DNA of 64,000 bases from Arthrobacter sp. KBS0703 (GTDB lineage: Bacteria; Actinomycetota; Actinomycetes; Actinomycetales; Micrococcaceae), in NCBI RefSeq assembly GCF_002008315.2, contig NZ_MVDG02000001.1, forward strand, positions 3,410,001 through 3,474,000, read 5' to 3'. The notes under the pieces are model-generated. The model was not told where the DNA came from, searched no databases, and saw only the letters and a program-made list of their open reading frames with translations. Of this stretch, positions 1 to 7,887 are shown in pieces. A program made the position numbers and the translations under genes. The number at the start of each line of letters is the position of its first letter. Position 1 is the stretch's first letter.

Positions 1-275
1 CGCTTGGCGTCCTCCACTATCTTGTCGAAGTGGTCCTGGAGCGAATCGCCGGGGCGGCCCTTGGGGGATTCCATCGCTACGGACAACGCGGCGATGTCCA
101 TGCCCAGCTCCGAACGGGAGCGGTCCAGCTCGGCCACGTTCTCAGCGGTCATCGGGATCTGGGAAATTTCGACGGCGTTGTAACCGATCGCGCTGACCTT
201 GCGGAGCGTTTCGAACGCCCCGAGTTCGGTGAAACTGTCCTTCAGCATCATCGCCTGCACGCCTATTTTGGCCAC
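1..275 (-). CDS. Sugar phosphate isomerase/epimerase, N-terminal part
   Basis: The gene runs off the left edge; about 91 residues are visible. They start V-A-K-I-G-V-Q-A-M-M-L-K-D from a GTG at 273-275, with GGAGG 7 bases upstream. The pattern (first beta strand, then 'FETLRKVSAIGYNAVEIS') is the opening of the xylose-isomerase-like TIM-barrel family, which acts on sugars or inositol derivatives. It lies 48 bases downstream of the last ABC transporter gene on the same strand and is probably the distal gene of that operon. A second member of the family is at 6777-7625. The exact substrate cannot be read. Confidence 0.75.
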   Translation of the reverse strand, partial: MAKIGVQAMMLKDSFTELGAFETLRKVSAIGYNAVEISQIPMTAENVAELDRSRSELGMDIAALSVAMESPKGRPGDSLQDHFDKIVEDAK

Positions 276-323
276 GTTATTCCTCCGTTGTTGTACCTGG
301 TGTGTTAAATCCGGCGTCCGCCG

Positions 324-1214
324 TTAGGCGAGGGCTCCGGCCTGTTCAATCTGATGCCGCTGGCTTTCCAGCAGTCGGTGACGATCCGCCCGGCGCTGTT
401 CCTGCCGGTCCGGATCGGGTACTGGGGACGCCAGCAGGAGGCGCTGCGTGTAAGGGTGCTCGGGGTCGCGGGTAACGATCTCGGCTGGTCCCTGTTCGAC
501 GATTTCGCCGTGGTGCATTACGGCCACACGGTGGCTGATGTGCCGCACAACGTCAAGGTCGTGGGAGACGAACAGGTACGAAACACCGGTGTCCTTTTGG
601 ATCTGCAGGAACAGGTCCAGGACCCGGGCCTGGGTGGACAGGTCCAGTGCGCTGACGGGCTCGTCGCAGACGATCAGCTTGGGCGAGAGGGCCAGGGCAC
701 GGGCGATGGCCACGCGCTGGCGCTGGCCGCCGCTGAACTCGCGCGGCAGGCGGTGGATGGCGTCCGCGGGCAGACCCACTTGGTCCAGGAGTTCTTTGAC
801 GCGCTGCTTGGCGGCATTCTGCTCCATGCCCTGCACGCCGAGGGGCTCGGCGAGGATGTCGCCGATCTCCAGGGCGGGGTTGAGCGAAGTATACGGATCC
901 TGGAAAACCACCTGGAGGTCGCGGCTCAGGGTTCGCCGCTGCTTGCGAGTGGCGTGGCTGATGTCCTTGCCCTCGAAGGTGATTTTGCCGCCCGTGACCG
1001 GGGCCAGGCCCAGGACCGCGCGGCCCAGGGTGGTCTTGCCGGAGCCGGACTCCCCCACCAGGCCAAGGGTCTCGCCCTGGCCGATGGAGATGTTGATGTC
1101 CGTCAGGGCCCTGAAGGGCTTGGCCCGGAACTTCTTGCTCGGGTATTCGACAACCAGGTTGCTCACTGTCAGAAGCGGGGATGTCAGAAGCGGTGCGCTT
1201 TCCGTGGTGCTCAT
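324..1214 (-). CDS. ABC importer ATPase, oligopeptide/dipeptide (DppF/OppF) type
   Basis: Cytoplasmic ATPase of a family-5 (peptide/nickel/oligosaccharide) importer, 296 aa. Walker A GESGSGKTT is at residues 54-62, the ABC signature SGGQRQR at 161-167 and Walker B IVCDEP around 181-186. The C-terminal 'EHPYTQRLLLASP' is the oligopeptide-transporter extension. The start overlaps the stop of the upstream fusion gene by 4 bases (ATGA), so translation is probably coupled. The last 25 residues are Arg/Gln-rich and not part of the fold. It supplies the second ATPase; the first is fused to the permease next door. The substrate is discussed under the binding protein at 4012. Confidence 0.93.
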   Translation of the reverse strand: MSTTESAPLLTSPLLTVSNLVVEYPSKKFRAKPFRALTDINISIGQGETLGLVGESGSGKTTLGRAVLGLAPVTGGKITFEGKDISHATRKQRRTLSRDLQVVFQDPYTSLNPALEIGDILAEPLGVQGMEQNAAKQRVKELLDQVGLPADAIHRLPREFSGGQRQRVAIARALALSPKLIVCDEPVSALDLSTQARVLDLFLQIQKDTGVSYLFVSHDLDVVRHISHRVAVMHHGEIVEQGPAEIVTRDPEHPYTQRLLLASPVPDPDRQEQRRADRHRLLESQRHQIEQAGALA

Positions 1215-3067
1215 GCGACCGGCTCCTTCTGGCTGGATACAAGCATGGACATGGGGGTTTTGCCTTCGAGCATCGAGGCCAGAAGAGTCCGGGTGTACTG
1301 CTCTTTCGGGTTCCGGAGGATGTCGCGGACGGATCCTTCCTCCACAAGCCGGCCGTTCTGCATCACGGCCACGCGGTCGCAGAGGTCCGCCACCACACCG
1401 AAGTTGTGCGTCACCAGGACGACGCCAATGTTCAGACGCTGCTGGAGCTCGCGCAGGAGATCCAGCACATCGGCCTGCACCGTGACGTCCAACGCGGTGG
1501 TGGGCTCATCGGCGATCACCAGGTCCGGTTCACAGCTGATGGCACCGGCGATCAGCACACGCTGGGCCATGCCCCCGGAGACTTCATGCGGGTACGCGCT
1601 GAACGTCCGTTCCGGGCTGACGATCCCGACGTCGGTCAGCAGCTTCAGCGCCCGCCCGCGGGCCTCCTCCTTGGAAATCCCCAGGACCCGCACCATGGGC
1701 GTGACCAGCTGGTAGCCGATGGTGAAGGCGGGGTCCAAGTTGCTCATGGGCTCCTGCGGAATATAGGAGATCCGCTTGCCCCGCAGCTTGGACAGCCGCG
1801 TCTGGTTGACGCGTTCGTCGCCCGGGGCCACGGTGTAGTTGCCATCGAACTGGATGGCGCCGCCCACAATGCGGGCATTGTCCGGCAGCAGGCCCAGGAT
1901 GGAGAACGCCGTCTGGGACTTCCCCGAACCGGATTCACCCACGATGCCCAGGATCTCACCCCGGTCCACGTGGAAGGACACATCGTCCACCACTTTCTTG
2001 ATGGAGCCGTCGGCCTGCGGGTAGCCGACGCCGAGATTGGTGACCTTTACGAGGTGGTGCTCGGTTCCGGCATCGACGGCGGCCACAGCCTTACGCGACG
2101 GCCGCGCCGAGGCGGGTCCCGCCGTCGGGTTCGCTCCTGTGGCCGAAGACGCGGCGCTTTTCTTGCGGCGCTTGATCTTTTCGCCGTCTTCCAGCGCATC
2201 GCGGATAGCGTTGCCGAGGAGGACGAGTCCGCCGATGGTGAGCGCCATGGTGAGGGCGGGCCAGAAGAGCAGCGTGGGGGTCAGGTAGACGTTCTTGAAG
2301 CCTTCGGAGAGCATCACGCCCCAGGTTGCCTTGGTGGGATCGCCGAGTCCCAGGAACTCAAGTCCGGACTGGATCGCGATGGCCACGCCGGCAATGGCTG
2401 CAGTCTGGATGATGATGGGTGCGCGGACCACGGAGAAGATGTGGCGGGCAATGATGCTCCAGTCGGAGAGCCCGGACACCCGGGCAGCGTCGACGTAAAG
2501 CTCATTGCGTACAGACTGGACCGCGGTGCGGGTCAAGCGGAAGTAGGACGGGCTGATGAGGACGCCGAAGGCGATCATCGAAATCCATACCGAGGGTCCG
2601 AACGCTGCGCGGATGGTGAGCAGCACGATCAGGCCCGGAAGGCTCATGAGGATGCTGACCGCCCAGTTGGAGACGGCCTCGAACTTCCCTGCGTAGTAGC
2701 CGGCGATCAGACCGGCCGGGAGGCCGATGACGATGGCAACACCGGCGCACAGGAGTGCGGACAACAGCGTGAGCTGTGCACCGAAGAGCAGGCGGCTCCA
2801 GGTGTCGCGTCCGGCGCTGTCCGTGCCCAGGATGTTCACCGAGTCTGCAGGTGCCAGGGTCTTGGTGATGTTCGCGAAGTTCTCCTCGAACGGGGCCAGG
2901 ACGGGGGCGAAGATGGCCAGCAAGGCGATGGATCCTAGAATCGTCAGCGAGGCGATGCCCATCGGGTTCCTGAGGAGGCGGCGCATCACGGTGGAACGGA
3001 CCACTGTGCCGCTCTGGCCGGTGGCCAGTGGTGCGGCTACCGCCGCTTTTTCTACGGAATCGCTCAT
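1211..3067 (-). CDS. Fused ABC permease-ATPase (DppC + DppD type)
   Basis: One 618-residue chain holds two normally separate subunits. Residues 1-300 are a DppC-like permease: N-terminal OppC-type segment with a membrane helix near 38-60, then five more helices and an 'ELYVDAARVSG' EAA loop near 189-199. Residues 300-340 are a Lys/Ala/Ser-rich linker. Residues 340-618 are a DppD-like ATPase with GESGSGKS at 377-384, 'VSGGMAQR' signature and 'LVIADEPTTALD' Walker B. The ATG at 3065-3067 overlaps the dppB stop by 4 bases, and the end overlaps the next ATPase by 4 bases. No frame break is seen at the linker. Such fusions exist in actinobacteria; a merged annotation is the less likely alternative because the frame is open throughout. 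Confidence 0.92.
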   Translation of the reverse strand: MSDSVEKAAVAAPLATGQSGTVVRSTVMRRLLRNPMGIASLTILGSIALLAIFAPVLAPFEENFANITKTLAPADSVNILGTDSAGRDTWSRLLFGAQLTLLSALLCAGVAIVIGLPAGLIAGYYAGKFEAVSNWAVSILMSLPGLIVLLTIRAAFGPSVWISMIAFGVLISPSYFRLTRTAVQSVRNELYVDAARVSGLSDWSIIARHIFSVVRAPIIIQTAAIAGVAIAIQSGLEFLGLGDPTKATWGVMLSEGFKNVYLTPTLLFWPALTMALTIGGLVLLGNAIRDALEDGEKIKRRKKSAASSATGANPTAGPASARPSRKAVAAVDAGTEHHLVKVTNLGVGYPQADGSIKKVVDDVSFHVDRGEILGIVGESGSGKSQTAFSILGLLPDNARIVGGAIQFDGNYTVAPGDERVNQTRLSKLRGKRISYIPQEPMSNLDPAFTIGYQLVTPMVRVLGISKEEARGRALKLLTDVGIVSPERTFSAYPHEVSGGMAQRVLIAGAISCEPDLVIADEPTTALDVTVQADVLDLLRELQQRLNIGVVLVTHNFGVVADLCDRVAVMQNGRLVEEGSVRDILRNPKEQYTRTLLASMLEGKTPMSMLVSSQKEPVA

Positions 3068-4005
3068 GACACACGCACTTTCGGGTTGAGCCAACCATTG
3101 AGGATGTCCACCAGGAGATTCACCACGATGACCACCACCACGGTGTACATGACCACTCCCATGACCACGGGAAGATCGGACTGGCCGGTGGCGGTGACCG
3201 CGAGGGGTCCCATTCCGGGAAGGGCAAAGATCTGCTCGATGATCACCACGCCGCCCAGCATGCCGATCAGCTGCAGGCTCAAGACGGTCAGGCCTGCCGG
3301 TGCCGCGCTGCGCAGCACGTGCTTGAAGAGGATTTCCCGCTCTCCGATGCCCCGGCTGCGCAATGTCCTGACGTAGTCGCGCTCGAGCTGCTTGATCACG
3401 GCGCTGCGGATTTGCTGCGCTCCGCCGGTCACGCCGTTGATGAGCAGGGCAATGACCGGAAGGGTCATCGAATAGACCCAGGCCTCCGGACCTACCTCGG
3501 GAGAGATGGTGCTGGTGGCCGGGAAGAAGCCCAGCTGGATGGCCAGGAGGGTCACAAGGAGCACGCCGATCACGTACCCCGGGATGGAGTCGCCTACGAT
3601 CGCGCCCACCTGGACTAACCTGTCCACCCAGCCGCGCTTGACGGCCGCGGCAACACCGATCAGTGCTGCGCAGATGGCGATCAGGATCATTGCGGTGAAA
3701 ACCATCGTCATGGTCACCGGGATACGCGTAGCCAGGGAGCTGGCCACCGGTTCCGAGGTGAACCACGAGGCTCCAAGGTTTCCTGAGAGGGCGTCGCCCA
3801 ACCAGGCGAAGTAACGGGTCACGAGGGGCTGGTCGAGTCCCAGCTCCTGTTCCTTCAGGGCAACCTGCTCCGGAGTGGCCTGGTCACCCAGGATGTTCCG
3901 GGCAATGCTGCCGCTGGAGGTGTACAGCAAAGTGAAGGTGAGTGCCGAGACTACGAACAACACCACCAACCCGCTGCCTAGCCTTTTCGCAATGAACTTG
4001 ATCAT
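3064..4005 (-). CDS. ABC importer permease, DppB type
   Basis: Membrane permease of the family-5 importer, 313 aa, with a first helix at about residues 9-30 ('GLVVLFVVSALTFTLLY') and five further helices in the C-terminal two thirds. The conserved 'GDSIPGYVIGVLL' and an EAA-type loop 'ERDYVRTLRSRGIGEREIL' that contacts the ATPase are present. It starts 6 bases after the binding-protein gene and overlaps the permease-ATPase fusion by 4 bases, so the order binding protein-B-CD-F is a single transcription unit. It forms the heterodimeric channel with the permease half of the fusion. Confidence 0.93.
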   Translation of the reverse strand: MIKFIAKRLGSGLVVLFVVSALTFTLLYTSSGSIARNILGDQATPEQVALKEQELGLDQPLVTRYFAWLGDALSGNLGASWFTSEPVASSLATRIPVTMTMVFTAMILIAICAALIGVAAAVKRGWVDRLVQVGAIVGDSIPGYVIGVLLVTLLAIQLGFFPATSTISPEVGPEAWVYSMTLPVIALLINGVTGGAQQIRSAVIKQLERDYVRTLRSRGIGEREILFKHVLRSAAPAGLTVLSLQLIGMLGGVVIIEQIFALPGMGPLAVTATGQSDLPVVMGVVMYTVVVVIVVNLLVDILNGWLNPKVRVS

Positions 4006-4011
4006 GGGGTC

Positions 4012-5538
4012 CTACTTGGCGGGCGAATAGTTGTAGATGGACGGAACGGCCTGCTGTGCCTGCGGGGTGACGTTCACTTTGTCGTTGTGGTAATACATCT
4101 GGTTCACACGGAACAGCGGCGCGAACCATGCCTGTTCCACCACGTACTTGTTGACGTTCTGGGCCAGCTTGCCGGCGTCCTCGCCACCTGTGCGTACAGC
4201 CTGGATCTTGGCCTCCAGCTCCGGGGTGGTGTTCTTGAAGGGGTTGTAGAGGGCCTTGGTGGAGACGATTTGGTCGATCGCTACCGTGGGCTCACCTTGG
4301 AAGAGGTTGAAGAACAATGCGTGGTATTTCTGGGCTGCGACGTCCGCGGTGAAGGTGTTGGTGATCGCGGCGCCCGGCTTCAGGGTGATTCCGACGTCGG
4401 CGAGCTGCTGCTGGAGAACCGAGATGAGCGTTTCAGCTCCCGGAAGGGTGGGGACGTCGATAGTCACGTTGCCTTCGAAGCCGGAGTCCTTCAGGAGTTG
4501 CTTGGCCTTGGCGGGATCGTAGCTGTAGTAGTTTTCGAGCTCTTCAGTCCAGGCACCGCTGTCCTTGCCAAACGGTTGGGACGTGGGAGTGCCCTGGCCG
4601 AGCATGACCTGGTCCAGGATGGTCTTGCGGTCGAACGCATAGTTGATGGCCTGGCGGACCTTGACGTTGGCCAGAGCGGGGTTCTTGGTTCCGGCGCGGT
4701 CCAGGAGGAGCAGGCCGGACCAGTCAACCTGGTTGGTTTCAAGCTTCATTTTGGCGCCCTCGGCCTGCTTGCCGTTTTTGGGGTCCAGCAGGGTGGCGTC
4801 GATCTGGCCGGAAACCAAGGCGTTGGTGCGGGCTGTGGGATCGGTAAGGATCTTGAGGGTCAGCTTCTTGTACTTCTGGAGGTCCTTGTTCCAGTAGCCC
4901 TCGCGGGCGGTGAAGACGGTCTGTGAGTCTTTCACGGAGGCTGCTTTGTCCATCACGTACGGGCCGGAGCCGACCGGTACGGTCTTGATGGCGTCTGTAC
5001 CCAGGGACTGGGGGCTTCCCATCAGGCCAGCTGCCTGGCTCAGGAAGTATTCCAGGGCGGGCTCAGTGGCAGTGAGGTTGATGTCGATGGTGTCCGCGTC
5101 CACCACGGCAACGTCGGACACAGAAGCCAGCTGGGCCATCTGGGGACCATTTGCCTTCTTGAAGTGGTCGAGGTTGGCCTTGGCTGCCTCGGCGTCGAAC
5201 TTGGCACCGTCGCTGAACGTGACGTCGGTCCTGAGATCCACGGTGAGCTTCGTGTTGGTGGCGTTGTACTTCCACTTCGTGGCCAGCATGGGGCTGAGCT
5301 TGCCGTCCGGTTCGCGCAGGATCAGGGTGTCATACGCTGCCTGGTACGGCTGCAGGGCATGGCCGACGTGGGCCTGGGCAGGATCCCAGGAAGTGATGTC
5401 ACGCAGGGTGCCCAAGGTGAGCGCTGTTGGTGCAGCGCCGGCGTTTGAGCCCGCTCCGGCGCCCCCGCCACATGCGGTGAGCGCCAGCGAGGCGCTGAGT
5501 ACGAGGGCGGCTGCTGCCGCTTTGGGACCTAACTTCAT
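4012..5538 (-). CDS. Family-5 extracellular solute-binding lipoprotein
   Basis: Substrate receptor of the importer, 508 aa. Signal peptide with lipobox L-T-A-C at residues 20-23, then a Gly/Ala linker, so it should be lipid-anchored outside the membrane. 'LRDITSWDPAQAHVGHA' and 'SGPYVMDKAAS' are typical of the DppA/OppA fold. Families of this type bind peptides, nickel or oligosaccharides. A LacI-like regulator, a Gfo/Idh/MocA dehydrogenase and two sugar-epimerase genes surround it, and shared LacI operators lie upstream, so a sugar-like ligand is more likely here than a peptide. This is inference from context. Confidence 0.92.
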   Translation of the reverse strand: MKLGPKAAAAALVLSASLALTACGGGAGAGSNAGAAPTALTLGTLRDITSWDPAQAHVGHALQPYQAAYDTLILREPDGKLSPMLATKWKYNATNTKLTVDLRTDVTFSDGAKFDAEAAKANLDHFKKANGPQMAQLASVSDVAVVDADTIDINLTATEPALEYFLSQAAGLMGSPQSLGTDAIKTVPVGSGPYVMDKAASVKDSQTVFTAREGYWNKDLQKYKKLTLKILTDPTARTNALVSGQIDATLLDPKNGKQAEGAKMKLETNQVDWSGLLLLDRAGTKNPALANVKVRQAINYAFDRKTILDQVMLGQGTPTSQPFGKDSGAWTEELENYYSYDPAKAKQLLKDSGFEGNVTIDVPTLPGAETLISVLQQQLADVGITLKPGAAITNTFTADVAAQKYHALFFNLFQGEPTVAIDQIVSTKALYNPFKNTTPELEAKIQAVRTGGEDAGKLAQNVNKYVVEQAWFAPLFRVNQMYYHNDKVNVTPQAQQAVPSIYNYSPAK

Positions 5539-5643
5539 TGTTGGCTCCTAGGATCCGTGGAACGTAAGACCTGCGGGATGAATCAAGTGTGGCGTGGGCC
5601 ACATCCGCCTTGTGAGATTCACAGTACGCACTGTTGCCTCGCT

Positions 5644-5659
5644 TGGCAACCGATTGTCA
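5644..5659. promoter_or_regulatory. LacI-family operator upstream of the importer operon
   Basis: TGGCAACCGATTGTCA is an imperfect palindrome with a central CG, the form bound by LacI/GalR dimers. It lies about 106 bases upstream of the binding-protein start. A near copy (TGACAACCGATTGCCA) is at 7733-7748 beside the lacI-type gene at 7888. An overlapping half-site (ATCGTTGCA) follows at about 5662. Confidence 0.6.
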
Positions 5660-5720
5660 AAATCGTTGCAATATTTCTTTTTCGTACCGGAATGAGTCGT
5701 TCGAACGGGAGTACACTGAA

Positions 5721-5736
5721 GGCAACCGGTTGCTTC
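5721..5736. promoter_or_regulatory. Second LacI-family operator, same type
   Basis: AGGCAACCGGTTGCTT contains a perfect 10-base core (GCAACCGGTT plus GC) with central CG, matching the operators at 5644 and 7733. It lies between the end of the dehydrogenase gene (5770) and the importer promoter. Two sites 77 bases apart could allow looping by a tetrameric or paired repressor; this is inference. Confidence 0.5.
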
Positions 5737-5769
5737 GGCCAAGCCCCAGGCGTCACCGCAGCCAGCGCC

Positions 5770-6780
5770 TCAGGACACCTTGCCAGCCAATTCCGGGTAG
5801 CTCTGCCGGTAGACGTCTTTGATGATGCACAGCGATTTTTCGGCCTCAGCAGGGCTGATCCAGAACGGCTCCGCCTCGTCCAGCCGGCTGTAGAAGTCGT
5901 TGATCAGCAGCTCGTGCGAGACACCCCAGTAGGACCGGCCGCCGGAATCGCTCTTGCGCTCCGGAATGACGTCCACGCACCCGTCATCATGGGTGACCGT
6001 GAGGTCGCCCCGCAGGCAGAGGACGGCCTTCTCGGTGACCACATCAAGCGTCACCGGCGCGTTGAAGGCGTTGGCCAGCGTGGCATAGAACGCGCTCCGG
6101 GCCCCGCTGGCATGTTCCGCCACGAATTCCGCGGTGTCCTCCACTTCGATGGTGCCGGCCAGGAACCGCGTGGAAGCATTCCCCGTGACCGTGACAACGT
6201 CGCCCACCAGCCACTGGAGCAGGTCTACGGTGTGGATGGCCTGGTTCATCATCAGCCCGCCTCCGCCGCCGGCCCAGGTTCCACGCCAAGGGCGGTTTTC
6301 GTAGTACTCGGCGGAGCGCTGCCACATCACCGTTGCCGACGCTCCCGTCACAGCCCCCAGCTCACCCGAGGACAGGAGGGCGTGCATGGCCTGCGCGGTG
6401 GCGTTGTACCGGTTCTGGAAGCACACGGCGATTTTCGCATGGCCTGCCGACGCGGCTTCCACCAGCCGCCGGCCTTCCGCCAGGGTGTGGGCCAGCGGTT
6501 TCTCCACGATGACGTTGACGCCGCGCTCCAGGCAGTCCGCGGCCACCGAGGCATGCTGGTCATGGGGGGTGCAGATATGCACCACGTCCGGCCGGACCGC
6601 CTCGATAAGGCTCAGATGGTCGGCGAAGCCGGGCACGCCATAGGCGGCCACGGCGGCGGCCAGCCGCCGCGGATCCGAATCGCAGACCGCAACCAGCGTG
6701 GCGCCGTCGAGCTTTGCAACCGCCTCGAAGTGCACAGCCGAAACATCGCCACAGCCGATGACCGCCGCCGTCGTACTCAA
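5770..6780 (-). CDS. Gfo/Idh/MocA family oxidoreductase
   Basis: NAD(P)-dependent dehydrogenase of sugars or inositols, 336 aa, full length. Rossmann motif with 'VIGCGDVSAVH' near residues 7-17 and the conserved E-K-P at 93-95 whose Lys is catalytic. The C-terminal alpha/beta domain contains 'GGGGLMMNQAIHTVDLLQWL', where the His-Asp pair helps catalysis. Its start overlaps the stop of the upstream epimerase by 4 bases (ATGA), so the two enzymes are translated together. The pairing of a Gfo/Idh dehydrogenase with a TIM-barrel isomerase is typical of oxidation-isomerisation routes for unusual sugars. The specific substrate is unknown. Confidence 0.93.
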   Translation of the reverse strand: MSTTAAVIGCGDVSAVHFEAVAKLDGATLVAVCDSDPRRLAAAVAAYGVPGFADHLSLIEAVRPDVVHICTPHDQHASVAADCLERGVNVIVEKPLAHTLAEGRRLVEAASAGHAKIAVCFQNRYNATAQAMHALLSSGELGAVTGASATVMWQRSAEYYENRPWRGTWAGGGGGLMMNQAIHTVDLLQWLVGDVVTVTGNASTRFLAGTIEVEDTAEFVAEHASGARSAFYATLANAFNAPVTLDVVTEKAVLCLRGDLTVTHDDGCVDVIPERKSDSGGRSYWGVSHELLINDFYSRLDEAEPFWISPAEAEKSLCIIKDVYRQSYPELAGKVS

Positions 6781-7625
6781 GAGAGTTCAACCCCGTTCTT
6801 AGCCGCGAGCGCCGCGAAGGCACGGGCCGCGATACCGAAGGCCACCGGGCCTGAGAAGCCGCCCAGCTCGTGAGCGCTGGCCAGGTGGGGTTCCAGCGAG
6901 GCGAAACCGGTGAAGCCGTCGGCCTTCAGGGCGGCGATGGTGGCGTCGAGTTCGCCGTCGCCCTCGCCGGAGGGCACCACTTCGCCGCTGGTGGAGAGCG
7001 CGTCCTTGACCTGGAAGTAGTCGAGGTACGGGCGCAGCATGGCATAGCCCTCGGTGTAGGGCTTGACGCCCACCTGGACGAAGTTGGCGTTGTCCCAGGC
7101 GATGCGCAGCGCCGGGGAGTCCACGGACTCCATGATGTCCAGCACGCGCTGCGGCGTATCCCCGTAGATGCCCTTTTCGTTTTCATGCAGAAGCACGACG
7201 CCGGACTCCTCCGCGAGCGCTGCCAGCGCACCCATGCGGGCCAGGACATCCTCGCGGATATCTTCGGGGCTGCGGCCTTCCGCCCGGTAGAACGAGAAGA
7301 TGCGGATGTACTTGGTGTCCAGGCCCTTGGCCACGGAGATGATCTGCCGGAGCCGTTCCAGCTCGTGCTCCACCGGCAGGCTCACGTCCACCTTGCCGAT
7401 GGGGCTGGCCACTGCCGAGACCTTGAGGCCCTTTTCATCGAGGATCTCCTTGAGCCGGGCAACCTGCTCCTGTTCCAGCTCGGAGACGTTGGTGCCCCAG
7501 GCGCTGCGGACCTCGATGTGGCTCGCGCCTAGTGCCAGCAAAACGGCGGCCTGGACCGCGGGATCCGGGTCGATCTCATCGCCGAAACCGGAAAGGGGCC
7601 AGACTGCGGATGTTGTTTTGCTCAC
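6777..7625 (-). CDS. Sugar phosphate isomerase/epimerase (TIM barrel)
   Basis: 282 aa, xylose-isomerase-like TIM barrel of the IolE/hydroxypyruvate-isomerase/epimerase type. Metal-binding positions are visible as 'LLHENEKGIYGD' (Glu/His near residue 145), 'RIAWDNANFVQVG' (Asp/Asn) and 'YFQVKDA', ending with 'FASLEPHL' (Glu). First gene of a two-gene operon with the dehydrogenase at 5770. A LacI-type operator at 7733-7748 lies 108 bases upstream, between this gene and the divergent regulator. Substrate not identifiable from sequence. Confidence 0.9.
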   Translation of the reverse strand: MSKTTSAVWPLSGFGDEIDPDPAVQAAVLLALGASHIEVRSAWGTNVSELEQEQVARLKEILDEKGLKVSAVASPIGKVDVSLPVEHELERLRQIISVAKGLDTKYIRIFSFYRAEGRSPEDIREDVLARMGALAALAEESGVVLLHENEKGIYGDTPQRVLDIMESVDSPALRIAWDNANFVQVGVKPYTEGYAMLRPYLDYFQVKDALSTSGEVVPSGEGDGELDATIAALKADGFTGFASLEPHLASAHELGGFSGPVAFGIAARAFAALAAKNGVELS

Positions 7626-7732
7626 GCGGATCTCCTGGGTTTCGCGGCCGCCGCGCCTGCTTTCCCAGCTCCGGCGCGGTGACGCAGTTCACAAACACTG
7701 TCCATCTCAGTTTAGCTAGACCTGCCTTCAAA

Positions 7733-7748
7733 TGACAACCGATTGCCA
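7733..7748. promoter_or_regulatory. LacI-family operator between epimerase and regulator
   Basis: TGACAACCGATTGCCA, central CG, differs from the site at 5644-5659 only by exchange of the outer bases. It lies in the divergent region between the epimerase (start 7625) and the LacI regulator (start 7888), so it can control both. Adjacent 'AACTTTGACAATC' may hold another half-site. Confidence 0.6.
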
Positions 7749-7820
7749 AACTTTGACAATCTGTGGCATTCTTTGCTGACCGGACCTGTGGCCGCAGTTA
7801 CAGGGCGGCCCATCCGACCC

Positions 7821-7870
7821 GGCCACCACGGCCCGGCCACCACGGCCCGGCCACCACGGCCCGGCACCAC
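7821..7870. repeat. 14-bp tandem repeat in the lacI leader
   Basis: Unit GGCCACCACGGCCC is present three times exactly (7821, 7835, 7849) plus a partial copy (7863-7870). It ends 17 bases upstream of the GTG start of the LacI gene, just before the ribosome site. Copy number could vary between strains or be collapsed in assembly. Confidence 0.85.
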
Positions 7871-7887
7871 GTTCAGAGAGGAGCGCC

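Noticed and set aside
1181..2938. Long open frames opposite the transporter operon (also at 354, 4087, 36846, 40920)
   Set aside because: They are shadows of GC-rich real genes; no conserved motifs and implausible residue composition.
7821..7870. Tandem repeats as a CRISPR array
   Set aside because: Units are 14-18 bp with no spacers; no cas genes.
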